From Marmoricola endophyticus (GTDB lineage: Bacteria; Actinomycetota; Actinomycetes; Propionibacteriales; Nocardioidaceae), in NCBI RefSeq assembly GCF_014644415.1, contig NZ_BMKQ01000001.1, positions 710,569 through 774,568 on the forward strand: a DNA stretch of 64,000 nucleotides, in the 5' to 3' direction. Both the position numbers and the translations under genes were made by a program. The notes below the pieces were generated by a model. The model saw only the letters and a list, made by a program, of their open reading frames with translations, made no database searches and had not been told where the DNA came from. The first letter of the stretch is position 1. Every line of letters begins with the position of its first letter. This document shows positions 10,965 to 21,868 of the stretch, one piece after another.

Positions 10965-12221
10965 TCAGGGCTTGGGCCGCTTGGAGCGGGGCTGGCGCGA
11001 GGGCTGGTTGCGCCCCGAGGCGCGGGACTCCGAGACCGGGCCCTTCGACTCGGGGACGACGCGGCCGGACCCGGTCGCCTCCGCGGAGCGGTCGGTCGGG
11101 CGCCGCAGCGTGGCCACCGGGCGGTCGCCCGGCTCGGCGTCGTGCTCAACGTCGTCGGTGGGGTCGCGGTCCTCTGGGTCCGACAGGGCCATCCCCTCGC
11201 TGAACGACGGCACGTCGGCGTACCGGTCGGCGTCGCGCTTGGCCCGCGCCCTCGCCCGGCGGTCGGCCTCGGTGACGGCCTTCTCGCCGGACTTCATGTG
11301 CGCGAGCAGCGGCGTGGCGATGAAGATCGAGGAGTACGCCCCGACCGCCATCCCGATGAACAGCGAGAGCGCGAGGTCCTTCAGCGAGCCCGAGCCGAGC
11401 GTGAAGATGCCGACGACGAGGATCGCCCCGACCGGCAGCAGCGCCACGACAGTGGTGTTGATCGAGCGGACCAGGGTCTGGTTGACCGCCAGGTTCGCCG
11501 CCTGGGCGTACGTCGCCCGTCCCTGCCGCAGCCGTCTGGTGTTCTCGCGCACCTTGTCGAAGACGACCACGGTGTCGTAGAGCGAGAACCCGAGGATGGT
11601 CAGCAGGCCGGTGACCGTCGCCGGCGTCACCTCGAAGCCGGACAGCGCGTAGATGCCCGCGGTGATGAACACGTCGTGCGCCAGGGCGACGATCGCGGCG
11701 ACCGACATCTTCCACTCGCGGAAGTACGCCCAGATGAAGAGCAGCACCAGGATCAGGAAGACCACGAGGCCGGTCGCGGCCTGCCGCGTGACCTGCGATC
11801 CGTAGCTCGGTCCGACGGTGTTCTCGGAGACCGCTGAGGTCTGGGCCCCGACGGCGCCGGCCATCGCCTCGCGCACCTGGTCGGACTGCGCCTCGGTGAG
11901 GTTCTCCGTCTGCGCCTTGATCGAGGAGTCGCCCGAGGTGTTGGTCGTGACGTTGTTGGCCTTCTCGATGTCCAGCGCCTTGATGGCGTCGGAGATCTTG
12001 TCCGCGTTGCCCTGCGTGACGGCGCTGGACGGCACGGAGACGGTGTACTCGGTGCCGCCCTCGAACTCGATGCCGAGGTTGAGCCCCTTGACGGTCAGCC
12101 CGAGGATCGCCAGGACGGCGAGCACCCCGGAGATGACGTACCAGGTGCGCCGACGACCGACGAAGTCGATCGACCGACGGCCCTCGTAGAGGTCGTTGCC
12201 CAGTCGCGAGAAGGTACCCAT
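10965..12221 (-). CDS. secF: protein translocase subunit SecF
   Basis: Inner-membrane SecDF component that uses the proton gradient to pull preproteins through SecYEG; 418 residues with six predicted helices. Visible are DFVGRR near the N-terminus, LNLGIEFEGGTEY of the periplasmic entry, and the RND-type core VTGLLTILGFSLYDTVVVFDKVREN. A long charged cytoplasmic tail (about 320-418, Arg/Glu/Asp-rich, ending in QPRSKRPKP) is an actinobacterial extension. The ATG shares one base with the secD stop (TGATG). Second gene of secD-secF, with apt 16 bp downstream. Confidence 0.97.
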   Translation of the reverse strand: MGTFSRLGNDLYEGRRSIDFVGRRRTWYVISGVLAVLAILGLTVKGLNLGIEFEGGTEYTVSVPSSAVTQGNADKISDAIKALDIEKANNVTTNTSGDSSIKAQTENLTEAQSDQVREAMAGAVGAQTSAVSENTVGPSYGSQVTRQAATGLVVFLILVLLFIWAYFREWKMSVAAIVALAHDVFITAGIYALSGFEVTPATVTGLLTILGFSLYDTVVVFDKVRENTRRLRQGRATYAQAANLAVNQTLVRSINTTVVALLPVGAILVVGIFTLGSGSLKDLALSLFIGMAVGAYSSIFIATPLLAHMKSGEKAVTEADRRARARAKRDADRYADVPSFSEGMALSDPEDRDPTDDVEHDAEPGDRPVATLRRPTDRSAEATGSGRVVPESKGPVSESRASGRNQPSRQPRSKRPKP

Positions 12222-14080
12222 CAGGCCTTGCCTCCCGTCGCCCGCGCCGACGTCCCGCGCGCCGCGGGTGGGCCGTCGACGCCCAGCGTCTCGTAGGACA
12301 GCCCGGAGAACCGGTGCCCGGAGTTGAAGAACGTGCGCTTGGCCAGCGCTGTCATCGCCGGCTTGGTGAACCAGAAGAACACCGCGAGGTCGATCAGCGT
12401 GCTGACGCCGAGGGCGAACGCGAAGCCCTTCACCACACCGATGGTGAAGATGTAGAGCACGACCGCGGCGAGCAGCGAGACCGCGTCCGCGGCCAGGCAG
12501 GTGTTCCGTGCGCGGGCCCAGCCGAGCTCGACGGCGACGCGCATCGAGCGGCCCTCGCGCATCTCGTCGCGGATCCGTTCGAAGTAGACGATGAACGAGT
12601 CCGCGGTGATGCCGACGGCGACGATCAGCCCGGCGATGCCGGGCAGGGTGAGCGTGAAGCCGGCAGTCTTGGCCAGCAGCAGCACGGCGGCGTACGTCAC
12701 CGCCGCCGCCACGATCAGCGAGGCGATCACCACCGTGCCCAGGCCGCGGTAGTAGAGCAGGCAGTAGAGCATCACCAGCAGCAGTCCGACCACGCCGGCG
12801 ACGACACCGGCGGTCAGCTGGTCACCCGCCAGCGAGGCGCCGATCTGCTCGACCGACGGGTCGTCGAACCGGATCGGCAGCGCGCCGAACTTCAAGGAGT
12901 TGGACAGCGACCGGGCCTCGGACTCGCTGAAGCTGCCCGAGATGCTGGCGTCCCCGTTGAGGATCGGCTGGTTGACCCCGGGACTCGAGATGACGGTGTT
13001 GTCGAGCACGGCGGCGAACTGACGGCCGTTGCCGGCCAGCGCCTGGGTGATGGTGGCGAAGGTCTTGACCGCGTCGCCCTTGAAGGACAGCCGCACCTCC
13101 CAGCCGACGCCGCCCTGCGGCGTGCCGTAGCTCGCACTGCTGATCTTCGTGCCCTCGATGACGGTCTTGGACAGGAGGAACTTGTTGCCGTCCTCGTCGC
13201 AGGAGACCAGCGGAGCGTCCGGCTTGTCGTCGATCGGCGACCCGGCGCTGCCGTTCGGCGGGCACTGGAACTTCGCGAAGGCGGCCTGGGAGTACTGGTC
13301 GGGGCTCTGCTGCCAGGCCAGCGGGTCGTCGATCGCCTTCTCGTACGCCGTCTTCTGCGCACCGCTCAGCGTCGGGGTCACGCTCTGCGCGCGCGGCGCG
13401 TCGGCGTCGGAGGACCGCCCTGCCGACGAGGGGGACGCGGACGGGCTGGCCGCCGGCGACCCGGAGGCACCGGTCGAGGCGGAGGGCGTCGCGCTGGGCG
13501 AGGGCTCTGCGGCCGGGGCGTCCAGCCGCGGGGCGGGGCGCGGGTCGGGGGTCGCCGCCCCGGAGGAGGGCGCGGCGGAGGAGGGCACGGCCGACGGCGC
13601 CGCTGAAGGCGCGGCGCTCGACGGAGAGGTCGACGGGGTGGCACCGGCCGACGGCGAGGCACCGGGTGTCGTCGCCTGCCCCTGCGAACCCTGCGCGCCG
13701 GACGCGGCGGCGACCAGCCGGAAGCGCAGCTGGGCGGTGCGGGAGATCGAGTCGACGATGCTGCGGGCGTTCTGCCCGGGGATCTCGACGACGATGTTGC
13801 GACCGCCCTGGGTGTTCACCTCGGACTCGGCGACCCCGCTGCCGTTCACGCGCTGGTCGATGATCGACCGGGCCTCGTTGAGCTGGGTCTGGGTCGGGGT
13901 CCCGCCCGCGGCGGTCAGCGTGATCCGGGTGCCGCCCTCGAGGTCGAGCCCGAGTCGCGGCTTCCACTTCGACTCACCGGCGACGGCCGAGCCGGTGGCC
14001 GCGATGAGGACGTACATCGCCGCGACGACGATCGCGAAGATCAGCAGGGTGCGCCCGGCCCTGGGCGTCTTTGTGGCCAC
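12221..14080 (-). CDS. secD: protein translocase subunit SecD with long Ala/Ser/Pro linker
   Basis: SecD, 619 residues. First membrane helix at about 12-34, then LGLDLEGGTRITL, the P1 head, and a C-terminal six-helix RND domain (VVAGVVGLLLVMLYCLLYYR, GLIVAVGITADSFIVYFERIRDE). Between about residues 127 and 238 the P1 region is interrupted by a low-complexity stretch of Ala, Ser, Pro and Thr, probably a flexible extracytoplasmic linker; I know no function for it. Start: GTG at 14080 with GAGGAG 6 nt upstream. Encoded just downstream of yajC and overlapping secF by one base. Confidence 0.97.
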   Translation of the reverse strand: MATKTPRAGRTLLIFAIVVAAMYVLIAATGSAVAGESKWKPRLGLDLEGGTRITLTAAGGTPTQTQLNEARSIIDQRVNGSGVAESEVNTQGGRNIVVEIPGQNARSIVDSISRTAQLRFRLVAAASGAQGSQGQATTPGASPSAGATPSTSPSSAAPSAAPSAVPSSAAPSSGAATPDPRPAPRLDAPAAEPSPSATPSASTGASGSPAASPSASPSSAGRSSDADAPRAQSVTPTLSGAQKTAYEKAIDDPLAWQQSPDQYSQAAFAKFQCPPNGSAGSPIDDKPDAPLVSCDEDGNKFLLSKTVIEGTKISSASYGTPQGGVGWEVRLSFKGDAVKTFATITQALAGNGRQFAAVLDNTVISSPGVNQPILNGDASISGSFSESEARSLSNSLKFGALPIRFDDPSVEQIGASLAGDQLTAGVVAGVVGLLLVMLYCLLYYRGLGTVVIASLIVAAAVTYAAVLLLAKTAGFTLTLPGIAGLIVAVGITADSFIVYFERIRDEMREGRSMRVAVELGWARARNTCLAADAVSLLAAVVLYIFTIGVVKGFAFALGVSTLIDLAVFFWFTKPAMTALAKRTFFNSGHRFSGLSYETLGVDGPPAARGTSARATGGKA

Positions 14081-14126
14081 GAACTCTCCTCGGTGTGCGC
14101 GTGCTGGTCGCTGGCTCGAGCCGGCG

Positions 14127-14543
14127 TCAGCCGCGGTCGTCCTGCGCGTCGTCGGCGGTCTTCTCGACCGGGCTCTCGGTCTTCGTCTCGTCAGCGGCGA
14201 GGGTGGAGTCCGTGGCGTCCGGCGCGGGGACGGCGTCCGCGGCCGTCCGCGTCACCTGCTCGCCACCGGGAGTCGCGGCCTCGTCCTCCACCCGACGGAC
14301 GACCACCTGGCGGGCCACCTCGATCACCGTGCCGGGAGCGATCTCGAGCCGGACCCGGCTCTCCTCCAGCGCCGTCACCGTGCCGAAGATCCCGGCGGAG
14401 AGGACGACGGCGTCGCCCACCTCGAGACTGCGCTGCAGCGTGGCCTGGTTGCGCTGCTGGTTCCGCGCGGGGCGCAGGACGACCAGCCAGAAGACCACCA
14501 GGAGGACGACGAGGAGGAGCAGGGGCGTCAGCTCTGACGACAC
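14127..14543 (-). CDS. yajC: preprotein translocase subunit YajC
   Basis: Small membrane protein that associates with SecDF; about 138 residues. One N-terminal helix (SELTPLLLLVVLLVVFWLVV) is followed by the family signature RPARNQQRNQ, the soluble LEVGDAVVLSAGIFGTV core, and an acidic, Ala/Thr-rich tail. I used the GTG at 14543 (reading VSSELTPL), which places the helix at the N-terminus as usual; an ATG 15 codons upstream cannot be excluded. It lies 46 bp before secD, the standard yajC-secD-secF order. Confidence 0.93.
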   Translation of the reverse strand: MSSELTPLLLLVVLLVVFWLVVLRPARNQQRNQATLQRSLEVGDAVVLSAGIFGTVTALEESRVRLEIAPGTVIEVARQVVVRRVEDEAATPGGEQVTRTAADAVPAPDATDSTLAADETKTESPVEKTADDAQDDRG

Positions 14544-14652
14544 GGAGTATCGCTTTCCGGGGTTCGAGTGCAGGACGAGGCTCCGCAAGGGTGCGCAGGG
14601 CCAGCGGGAAGTGTAACGGCCGTCTCCACCCGCCCGTCCGGGCGGCTCGGCG

Positions 14653-15774
14653 TCATCCGGTCGGGTCGGCGTCCTCGTCGAAGAGCGTCGCCTCGGCCGG
14701 CAGGGCCGAGTCCGAGAACGGGGCGCCGGCGGGCACGGTCAGGCCCAGGTGCGACCACGCGGCAGGCGTCGCCACCCGCCCGCGAGGGGTACGGGCCAGG
14801 AAGCCGATCCGTACGAGGAACGGCTCGGCCACCTCCTCGACCGTCTCCCGCTCCTCACCCACGGCGACCGCGAGCGTGCTCACCCCGACGGGCCCGCCGC
14901 CGAAGCGGCGGCAGAGCACGTCGAGCACCGCCCGGTCGAGCCGGTCCAGGCCCGAGGCGTCGACCTCGTACAGGTCGAGCGCGCGGTGGGCGATGTCCCG
15001 GGTGACGGTCCCGTCGGAGCGGACCTGGGCGTAGTCGCGCACCCGGCGCAGCAGCCGGTTGGCGATCCGGGGCGTCCCCCGGGAGCGGGAGGCGATCTCG
15101 GCCCGGCCGTCGGCGTCGACCGGGACCTCCATCAACGCCGCCGAGCGGGCCACGATCCGGTCCAGCTCGGCGGGCTCGTAGAACTCGAGGTGCGCGGTGA
15201 ACCCGAACCGGTCGCGCAGCGGGCCGGGCAGCAGCCCGGCGCGGGTGGTCGCCCCGACGAGGGTGAACGGCGGGATCTCCAGCGGGATCGCCGTCGCGCC
15301 GGGCCCCTTGCCGATGACGACGTCGACCCGGAAGTCCTCCATCGCCATGTAGAGCATCTCCTCGGCCGGGCGGGACATCCGGTGGATCTCGTCGACGAAG
15401 AGGACGTCGGACTCGTTCATCCCGGACAGGATCGCGGCGAGGTCGCCGGCATGGGTGATCGCCGGTCCCGACGTCAGTCGCAGCGGCGAGCCCATCTCGG
15501 CGGCGATGATCATCGCGAGGGTCGTCTTGCCCAGCCCCGGCGGTCCGGAGAGCAGGACGTGGTCGGGGGTGCGCTCGCGGCCACGCGCCGCAGCGAGCAC
15601 GAGGGCCAGCTGCTCGCGTACGCGCTCCTGGCCGACGACCTCGTCGAGCCGCCGGGGCCGCAGCGCGGCCTCGACCGCGCGCTCGTCCCCGGATGCCTCG
15701 GCCTCCACGACCCGGTGCGCCAGGTCGTCGAGGTGGGCCTGCTCGGCGGCGTCGAGCGCGTCCTCCCCGCTCAC
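14653..15774 (-). CDS. ruvB: Holliday junction branch migration ATPase RuvB
   Basis: AAA+ motor of RuvAB, 373 residues. Walker A is GPPGLGKTT, Walker B is LFVDEIHRM, sensor 1 is [11 protein letters not shown], the arginine-finger region is [10 protein letters not shown], and the C-terminal winged helix contains [13 protein letters not shown]. The GTG at 15774 overlaps the ruvA stop by 4 nt (GTGA). Third gene of ruvC-ruvA-ruvB. Confidence 0.98.
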   Translation of the reverse strand: MSGEDALDAAEQAHLDDLAHRVVEAEASGDERAVEAALRPRRLDEVVGQERVREQLALVLAAARGRERTPDHVLLSGPPGLGKTTLAMIIAAEMGSPLRLTSGPAITHAGDLAAILSGMNESDVLFVDEIHRMSRPAEEMLYMAMEDFRVDVVIGKGPGATAIPLEIPPFTLVGATTRAGLLPGPLRDRFGFTAHLEFYEPAELDRIVARSAALMEVPVDADGRAEIASRSRGTPRIANRLLRRVRDYAQVRSDGTVTRDIAHRALDLYEVDASGLDRLDRAVLDVLCRRFGGGPVGVSTLAVAVGEERETVEEVAEPFLVRIGFLARTPRGRVATPAAWSHLGLTVPAGAPFSDSALPAEATLFDEDADPTG

Positions 15775-16382
15775 GAGCGGCTCAGCGACTGCAGGGCGGC
15801 GCGCAGCAGGGCGGCGACGTCGGGCCGCTCGGGTGCGGTCTCCTCGGCCATCGGCGCCACGGCGGACACCGCCTTGTCCGCCTCCTTGGCCGACCAGCCC
15901 AGCCCGACCAGACCGGTGTGGACCTGCTGCTCCCAGTCCGCGGCCGACGCGGTCGGCACCTGGGCGGGCCCGGCGCCGGTCGGCGCGCCGATCTTGTCCT
16001 TGAGCTCCAGCACGATCCGCTGGGCGCCCTTCTGCCCGATCCCCGGCACGGCGGTGAGCGTCTTGAGGTCGGCGTTGCCGACCGCCGCACGCAGCGCGTC
16101 GGGGGTGTGCACAGCCAGCATCGCCTGGGCGATCCGCGGGCCGACGCCGCTGGCGGTGAGCAGCAGCTCGAAGGTCTGCTTCTCGTCGTCCTCGCCGAAG
16201 CCGAACAGCGTCAGGGAGTCCTCGCGCACCACCAGCGAGGTCGCCAGCGTCGCGGTCTGCCCGGTCCGCAGGTCGGCCAGTGCGCGCGGGGTGCACTGGA
16301 CCTCCAGCCCGACACCACCGACGACGAGCACCGCGCTGGTCAGGCGCACGACGGCCACCGTCCCGGTCAGCGACGCGATCAT
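15771..16382 (-). CDS. ruvA: Holliday junction branch migration protein RuvA
   Basis: DNA-junction-binding subunit of RuvAB, 203 residues. N-terminal OB fold ([35 protein letters not shown]), helix-hairpin-helix motifs ([16 protein letters not shown] and [20 protein letters not shown]), a linker and the C-terminal domain III that contacts RuvB ([16 protein letters not shown]). The ATG at 16382 overlaps the ruvC stop by 4 nt (ATGA). Confidence 0.98.
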   Translation of the reverse strand: MIASLTGTVAVVRLTSAVLVVGGVGLEVQCTPRALADLRTGQTATLATSLVVREDSLTLFGFGEDDEKQTFELLLTASGVGPRIAQAMLAVHTPDALRAAVGNADLKTLTAVPGIGQKGAQRIVLELKDKIGAPTGAGPAQVPTASAADWEQQVHTGLVGLGWSAKEADKAVSAVAPMAEETAPERPDVAALLRAALQSLSRS

Positions 16383-16900
16383 CGCGCCGCCCCGGCCCGC
16401 GCGACCGCTTCCTCCAGCCGGGTACGCGCCGCACCGCGCCACACGTGCGTGATCGCGAGCGCGAGCGCGTCGGATGCGTCGGCCGGCTTGGGCGCCGCGT
16501 CGAGCCGCAGCAGCCGGGTCACCATCGCAGCCACCTGCGCCTTGTCGGCGCGACCGCTGCCGGACACCGCGGCCTTGACCTCGCTCGGGGTGTGCATCGC
16601 GACCGGCAGACCGCGCCGGGCGGCGACGACCATCGCGATCCCGGAGGCCTGGGCAGTGCCCATCACGGTCCGCACGTTGTGCTGGGCGAAGACCCGCTCC
16701 ACCGCCACGGCGTCGGGACGGTGCTCCTCGATCCACGCCTCGAGCCCTGTCTCGATCTGCACCAGCCGCTGCGCGACAGGCAGGTCGGCGGCAGTGCGCA
16801 CGACACCGACGTCGACCATCGACAGCGGTCGTCCGGGCTCGCCCTGGACGACCCCGATCCCGCACCGGGTCAGGCCGGGATCGATCCCCAGCACCCTCAT
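16379..16900 (-). CDS. ruvC: crossover junction endodeoxyribonuclease RuvC
   Basis: Holliday-junction resolvase with RNase H fold, 173 residues. Catalytic acidic residues show in [10 protein letters not shown] (Asp7), AVERVF (Glu) and [10 protein letters not shown] (two Asp). The ATG at 16900, reading MRVLGIDPG, is the family start; the frame stays open upstream without similarity. First gene of the ruvCAB operon, 91 bp downstream of the YebC-family gene on the same strand. Confidence 0.97.
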   Translation of the reverse strand: MRVLGIDPGLTRCGIGVVQGEPGRPLSMVDVGVVRTAADLPVAQRLVQIETGLEAWIEEHRPDAVAVERVFAQHNVRTVMGTAQASGIAMVVAARRGLPVAMHTPSEVKAAVSGSGRADKAQVAAMVTRLLRLDAAPKPADASDALALAITHVWRGAARTRLEEAVARAGAAR

Positions 16901-16991
16901 CAGAACCCCACCGTCGTCGACGAACACGTGTTCGCACGAACCTAGCGAGCCGTTGCGCCGTCCGGCGACCCGACGCGCCGAGCGGAACGCC

Positions 16992-17755
<764 letters not shown>

Positions 17756-17756
<1 letters not shown>

Positions 17757-18400
17757 CAGCGGTTCCCCTTCACGTCTGTTGTCACGAGCTCGTCCACGAA
17801 CAGGCGGTGCAGCCGGTCGTCGGGACCTTCCCCGCCGGTGCGGCCCCGGGGGGCCACCTCGGGGTGGAACGACGTCGCGAGCACGGCGCCCTGGCGGACG
17901 GCGACGATCCTACTCGCGCCGCCGGCCTCCACCCGGCCCAGCACCTCGACATCCGCTCCGGCGTCCTCGACCCAGGGGGCGCGGATGAACACCGCCGCGA
18001 ACCCCGACCCGCCGAGGACCGGGACGTCCACCTCGCCCTCGAACGAGTCGACCTGGCGGCCGAACGCGTTGCGGCGCACCGTCACGTCCAGCCCGCCGAC
18101 GGTCTCCTGCCCGGCGGTCCCGTCGAGGAGCCGGTCGGCGAGCAGGACCATCCCGGCACAGGTCCCGAAGGTCGGCAGCCCGTCCCGTACGGCCTCGCGC
18201 AGCGGCTCGAGCATCGCGAACCGCCGGGCCAGGTGCACCATCGTCGTCGACTCGCCCCCGGGCAGCACCAGCCCGTCGCACGCGGCGAGCTCGGCGGGAC
18301 GTCGTACGAGACGCGCACGCGCCCCCACCCGCTCCAGCGCCCGCAGGTGCTCGCGGACGTCGCCCTGCAGCGCGAGCACTCCCACCAGTGGTCCGGACAC
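17756..18400 (-). CDS. pdxT: pyridoxal 5'-phosphate synthase glutaminase subunit PdxT
   Basis: Class I glutamine amidotransferase that supplies ammonia to PdxS for PLP synthesis; 214 residues. [13 protein letters not shown] is the family N-terminus, LPGGEST binds glutamine, the nucleophile is the Cys of GTCAGMVLL, and the His-Glu pair is SFHPE. GTG at 18400 is the best start. It is usually adjacent to pdxS; here two plus-strand genes, a 161-bp repeat-bounded element and a small gene separate the two by about 2.5 kb. Confidence 0.96.
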
Positions 18401-18413
18401 CCGCCGGACTCTA

Positions 18414-18574
18414 GGGCGTGTCTCGCGATTCTGGCCGTCCGCTGCACGTCGTCCAGCGCGTGCGGTGGCAAGGCGCGGGAGCGAAGCCGGGCCGGGGCCC
18501 GGCGAGGTTCCGCAAACGCAGCCAGCGTGCGTGATGGGCGGCGGGCAGCAGGCCACGAATCGAGAGACACGTCC
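18414..18574. repeat. 161-bp element with imperfect terminal inverted repeats (MITE-like)
   Basis: Left end GGGCGTGTCTCGCGATTCTG and the reverse complement of the right end, GGACGTGTCTCTCGATTCGT, agree at most positions. The interior holds a perfect palindrome GCCGGGCC-GG-GGCCCGGC. No coding capacity. It fills nearly all the space between the divergent pdxT and mscS starts, so it may also carry or disturb their promoters. Confidence 0.5.
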
Positions 18575-18595
18575 GGGACCCGCCACACTGGGCGC

Positions 18596-19285
18596 ATGGC
18601 ACGAGGTGAGCGTCGCCCGCAGACGCGCGAGGCGCTGCGCCGCCTGGAGGGCAGGCTCGACGAGCACATCCGGCTGGACCTCCGCCGTGCCGTCGGGTTC
18701 GGCGCGCTGGCCGTCGTCGCGCTGGCGGTCGGCCACGCCCTGAACCGGGCGCACCCCGACCTCGACCGCGCCCGCGTGGCGTCGTACGCCTGCGCCGCCC
18801 TGGTGCTCGTCCTCGGCGTCCTCGCCACGCGCTCGGCCGCCAGCGAGGTCACCCGGGTCGTGTCGACGCGCTCCGGCGCGGCGGCCGGGCCGCTGCGGTT
18901 CCTGATCCAGGTGGTCGGCTACCTGCTGATCGCGATCGCCGTCCTCGACGTGGTCGGCGTCGACCTGAGCCAGTTCCTCGTGGGCGGCGCCGTCACCGGT
19001 GTGGTCATCGGCATCGCGGCCCAGCAGTCGCTGGGCAACTTCTTCGCCGGCCTGGTGCTGCTCATCGCCCGCCCGTACACCGCGGGCGAGACGATCACCG
19101 TCTGGTCGGGCGCCCTCGGCGGCCCGCACTGCGGTGTGGTGCTCGACGCGGGGCTGCTCTACACCACGCTGGACTGCGACGGCGAGCTGCTGCGAGTGCC
19201 GAACAGCGGCCTGCTGGCCTCCGCGATCACCCCGGGCCGCTCGGTCCGGCTCGACGACACCACCGGAGGAGAGGACGAGGGATGA
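18596..19285 (+). CDS. MscS-family mechanosensitive channel-like protein
   Basis: Membrane protein of 229 residues. Two or three hydrophobic helices lie in about 35-140 ([54 protein letters not shown]). The MscS pore helix and beta-domain entry follow: [39 protein letters not shown]. It is shorter than E. coli MscS and lacks most of the C-terminal cage. Likely a stretch-activated ion channel or relative. ATG at 18596; the stop overlaps the following methyltransferase start by 4 nt (ATGA). Confidence 0.88.
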   Translation: MARGERRPQTREALRRLEGRLDEHIRLDLRRAVGFGALAVVALAVGHALNRAHPDLDRARVASYACAALVLVLGVLATRSAASEVTRVVSTRSGAAAGPLRFLIQVVGYLLIAIAVLDVVGVDLSQFLVGGAVTGVVIGIAAQQSLGNFFAGLVLLIARPYTAGETITVWSGALGGPHCGVVLDAGLLYTTLDCDGELLRVPNSGLLASAITPGRSVRLDDTTGGEDEG

Positions 19286-20127
19286 GCGCACCCGAGGAGT
19301 GGGCCGGCGACCGAGTGAGCCGGTGGCTCGCGCAGGCCTCCGAGCTGGAGCGGCAGCTCGCACCGGTCTCGCAGGTGCTGCTGGAGGCGACGGCGCTGCA
19401 GCCCGGGGAGCAGGTGCTCGACGTGGGCTGCGGCACCGGCCCGACGACACGCCAGGCCGCGGCGGCGGTCGGCACGACCGGAGCGGTCACCGGGATCGAC
19501 GTCGCGGCCGAGATGCTGGAGGCTGCCGCCCAGGCGCCGCCGACCGAGGGCGCGGCCCCGGTCGAGTGGACCTGCGCCGACGTCGTGACCTGGCAGGGTC
19601 CGTCGGCGGCGTACGACGTCGTGCTGTCGCGGTTCGGGGTGATGTTCTTCGCCGACCCCGCGGCGGCGATGCGGACGCTGGCCGACGTCACCCGTCCCGG
19701 CGGCCGGCTGGCGTTCGCGGTGTGGGGCCCGCGCAGCTCCTCGGCGCTGTTCGAGGCGCCGTACCAGGCGGCCCGCTCGGCGCTCGCGGCCGAGGGGTAC
19801 GACGTCCCCTCCGAGTCGCCGGCAGACGCGGGGTCGTACTCCTGGAGCGACGAGGAGTACGTCGTCCCCCTGCTGGCCGGCGCCGGGTGGCGCGACGTCG
19901 CCGTGGCACCGCGCGAGCTGGTGCTGCCCGTGGCAGGCGGCGACCCGGAGGCAGCGTCTCGTGCGGCCCTCGACTTCGGCCCGACCCGGGTGCTGCTGGA
20001 CGGCCGCTCGCAGCGCGAGCGCGACCTGGTCCAGGGTGCCGTGCGCGAGGTGTTCGCCGGTGCGGTGGACGCCGAGGGCAGGGCGCACCTGCCGGCCTCG
20101 GTCCGGCTGGTCACCGCCCGCCGCTGA
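19282..20127 (+). CDS. class I SAM-dependent methyltransferase
   Basis: 281 residues with the Rossmann methyltransferase fold. Motif I is [13 protein letters not shown], the acidic SAM-ribose residue is in [11 protein letters not shown], and later motifs are [28 protein letters not shown]. This is the UbiE/arsM-like small-molecule group; the substrate cannot be predicted. Translationally coupled to mscS (ATGA overlap). Convergent with the gene ending at 20347, with a repeat-rich spacer between them. Confidence 0.9.
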   Translation: MSAPEEWAGDRVSRWLAQASELERQLAPVSQVLLEATALQPGEQVLDVGCGTGPTTRQAAAAVGTTGAVTGIDVAAEMLEAAAQAPPTEGAAPVEWTCADVVTWQGPSAAYDVVLSRFGVMFFADPAAAMRTLADVTRPGGRLAFAVWGPRSSSALFEAPYQAARSALAAEGYDVPSESPADAGSYSWSDEEYVVPLLAGAGWRDVAVAPRELVLPVAGGDPEAASRAALDFGPTRVLLDGRSQRERDLVQGAVREVFAGAVDAEGRAHLPASVRLVTARR

Positions 20128-20165
20128 GACGCACCCGTCCCCCAGGCAGGCGCGCAGCGCCCGGT

Positions 20166-20339
20166 GGTCTCGCCGTCCTCCCTCGCTGCGCTCGGTTCGG
20201 GCTCGACCACCTCGGGAGGTCGAGCAACGACCGAGCGCCAGCGAGGGAGTGCCCGTCGAGACCAGCCACCGCAAGCCGCACACCCACTGCCCCGACGCGT
20301 ACGTGGTCTCGACCACCGTAGGTCGAGCTCGTCGAGACC
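20166..20339. repeat. paired inverted dispersed repeats between convergent genes
   Basis: Two copies of the 47-bp repeat face each other: 20166-20211 (GGTCTCGCC... to ...CTCGACCACC) and 20217-20263 (AGGTCGAGCAACG... to ...GTCGAGACC), with only 5 bp between them, so the pair can fold into one long hairpin. A shorter version, GGTCTCGACCACC plus GGTCGAGCTCGTCGAGACC, lies at 20305-20339. The position between two convergent stops fits use as a bidirectional terminator. Confidence 0.75.
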
Positions 20340-20346
20340 GGGCCTG

Positions 20347-20909
20347 CTAGTCCACCCGGCGCTGCCAGCGGACCGCGACCTCCCAGCGCCCCTCGTGCAT
20401 CCGGGTGCGCAGCCCGTGGCGCTCGACGCAGGCGAGCACCGGCCCGGCCAGCGGGTCGCCGGCCTCGGCGACCGAGCCGTCGAGGTGGCGCAGCTCGAGC
20501 CGCAGCACCCTGCTGCTCACGGCGGCCAGCACGTCGTCGACCGCGCACCAGGCGACCCCGCGCGCCGACGTACGACGCTCCGCCTCGGCCCGCGCGTCCG
20601 CGGGCGTGGCACCGAGCAGCACGGGCACCCCGTGCTCGTCGCACTCCGCGAGCGCGGCGAGCAGCCGCTCGTGCTCCGTGGGGCTCGGCCACCCCTCGGC
20701 CGAGCGGCGCAGCTCCGCCTGCGCACCGCCGATCCAGGCGCGCGCGAGGACCGACGCCTCGATGCCCGGCAGCTCGGCCTCGATCGCGGAGACGACCTCG
20801 GCGAGCAGCGCCTCGTCGTCGAGCACCCCGGCCCAGACGTGCAGCCGGGTCCAGCGCTGCAGGTCCTCCTCGGGGGCCGCGCCGGCGCCGCCGACCGGGC
20901 CGAAGCCGG

Positions 20910-20913
<4 letters not shown>
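20347..20913 (-). CDS. conserved hypothetical protein
   Basis: 188 residues, not recognised. Features: acidic N-terminal helix ([19 protein letters not shown]), [16 protein letters not shown], a strand [21 protein letters not shown], and a C-terminal half with [16 protein letters not shown] and [10 protein letters not shown]. No membrane segments or signal peptide. GTG at 20913 overlaps the pdxS stop by 4 nt (GTGA), so it is translated from the pdxS message; a function in vitamin B6 metabolism is possible but unsupported by motifs. Confidence 0.75.
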
Positions 20914-21809
<896 letters not shown>

Positions 21810-21868
21810 GGCTCAACCCTAGGGTCCGTGCGGTACGCCCGGTCCGGGCGTCCACAGGGTCGCCCGGG

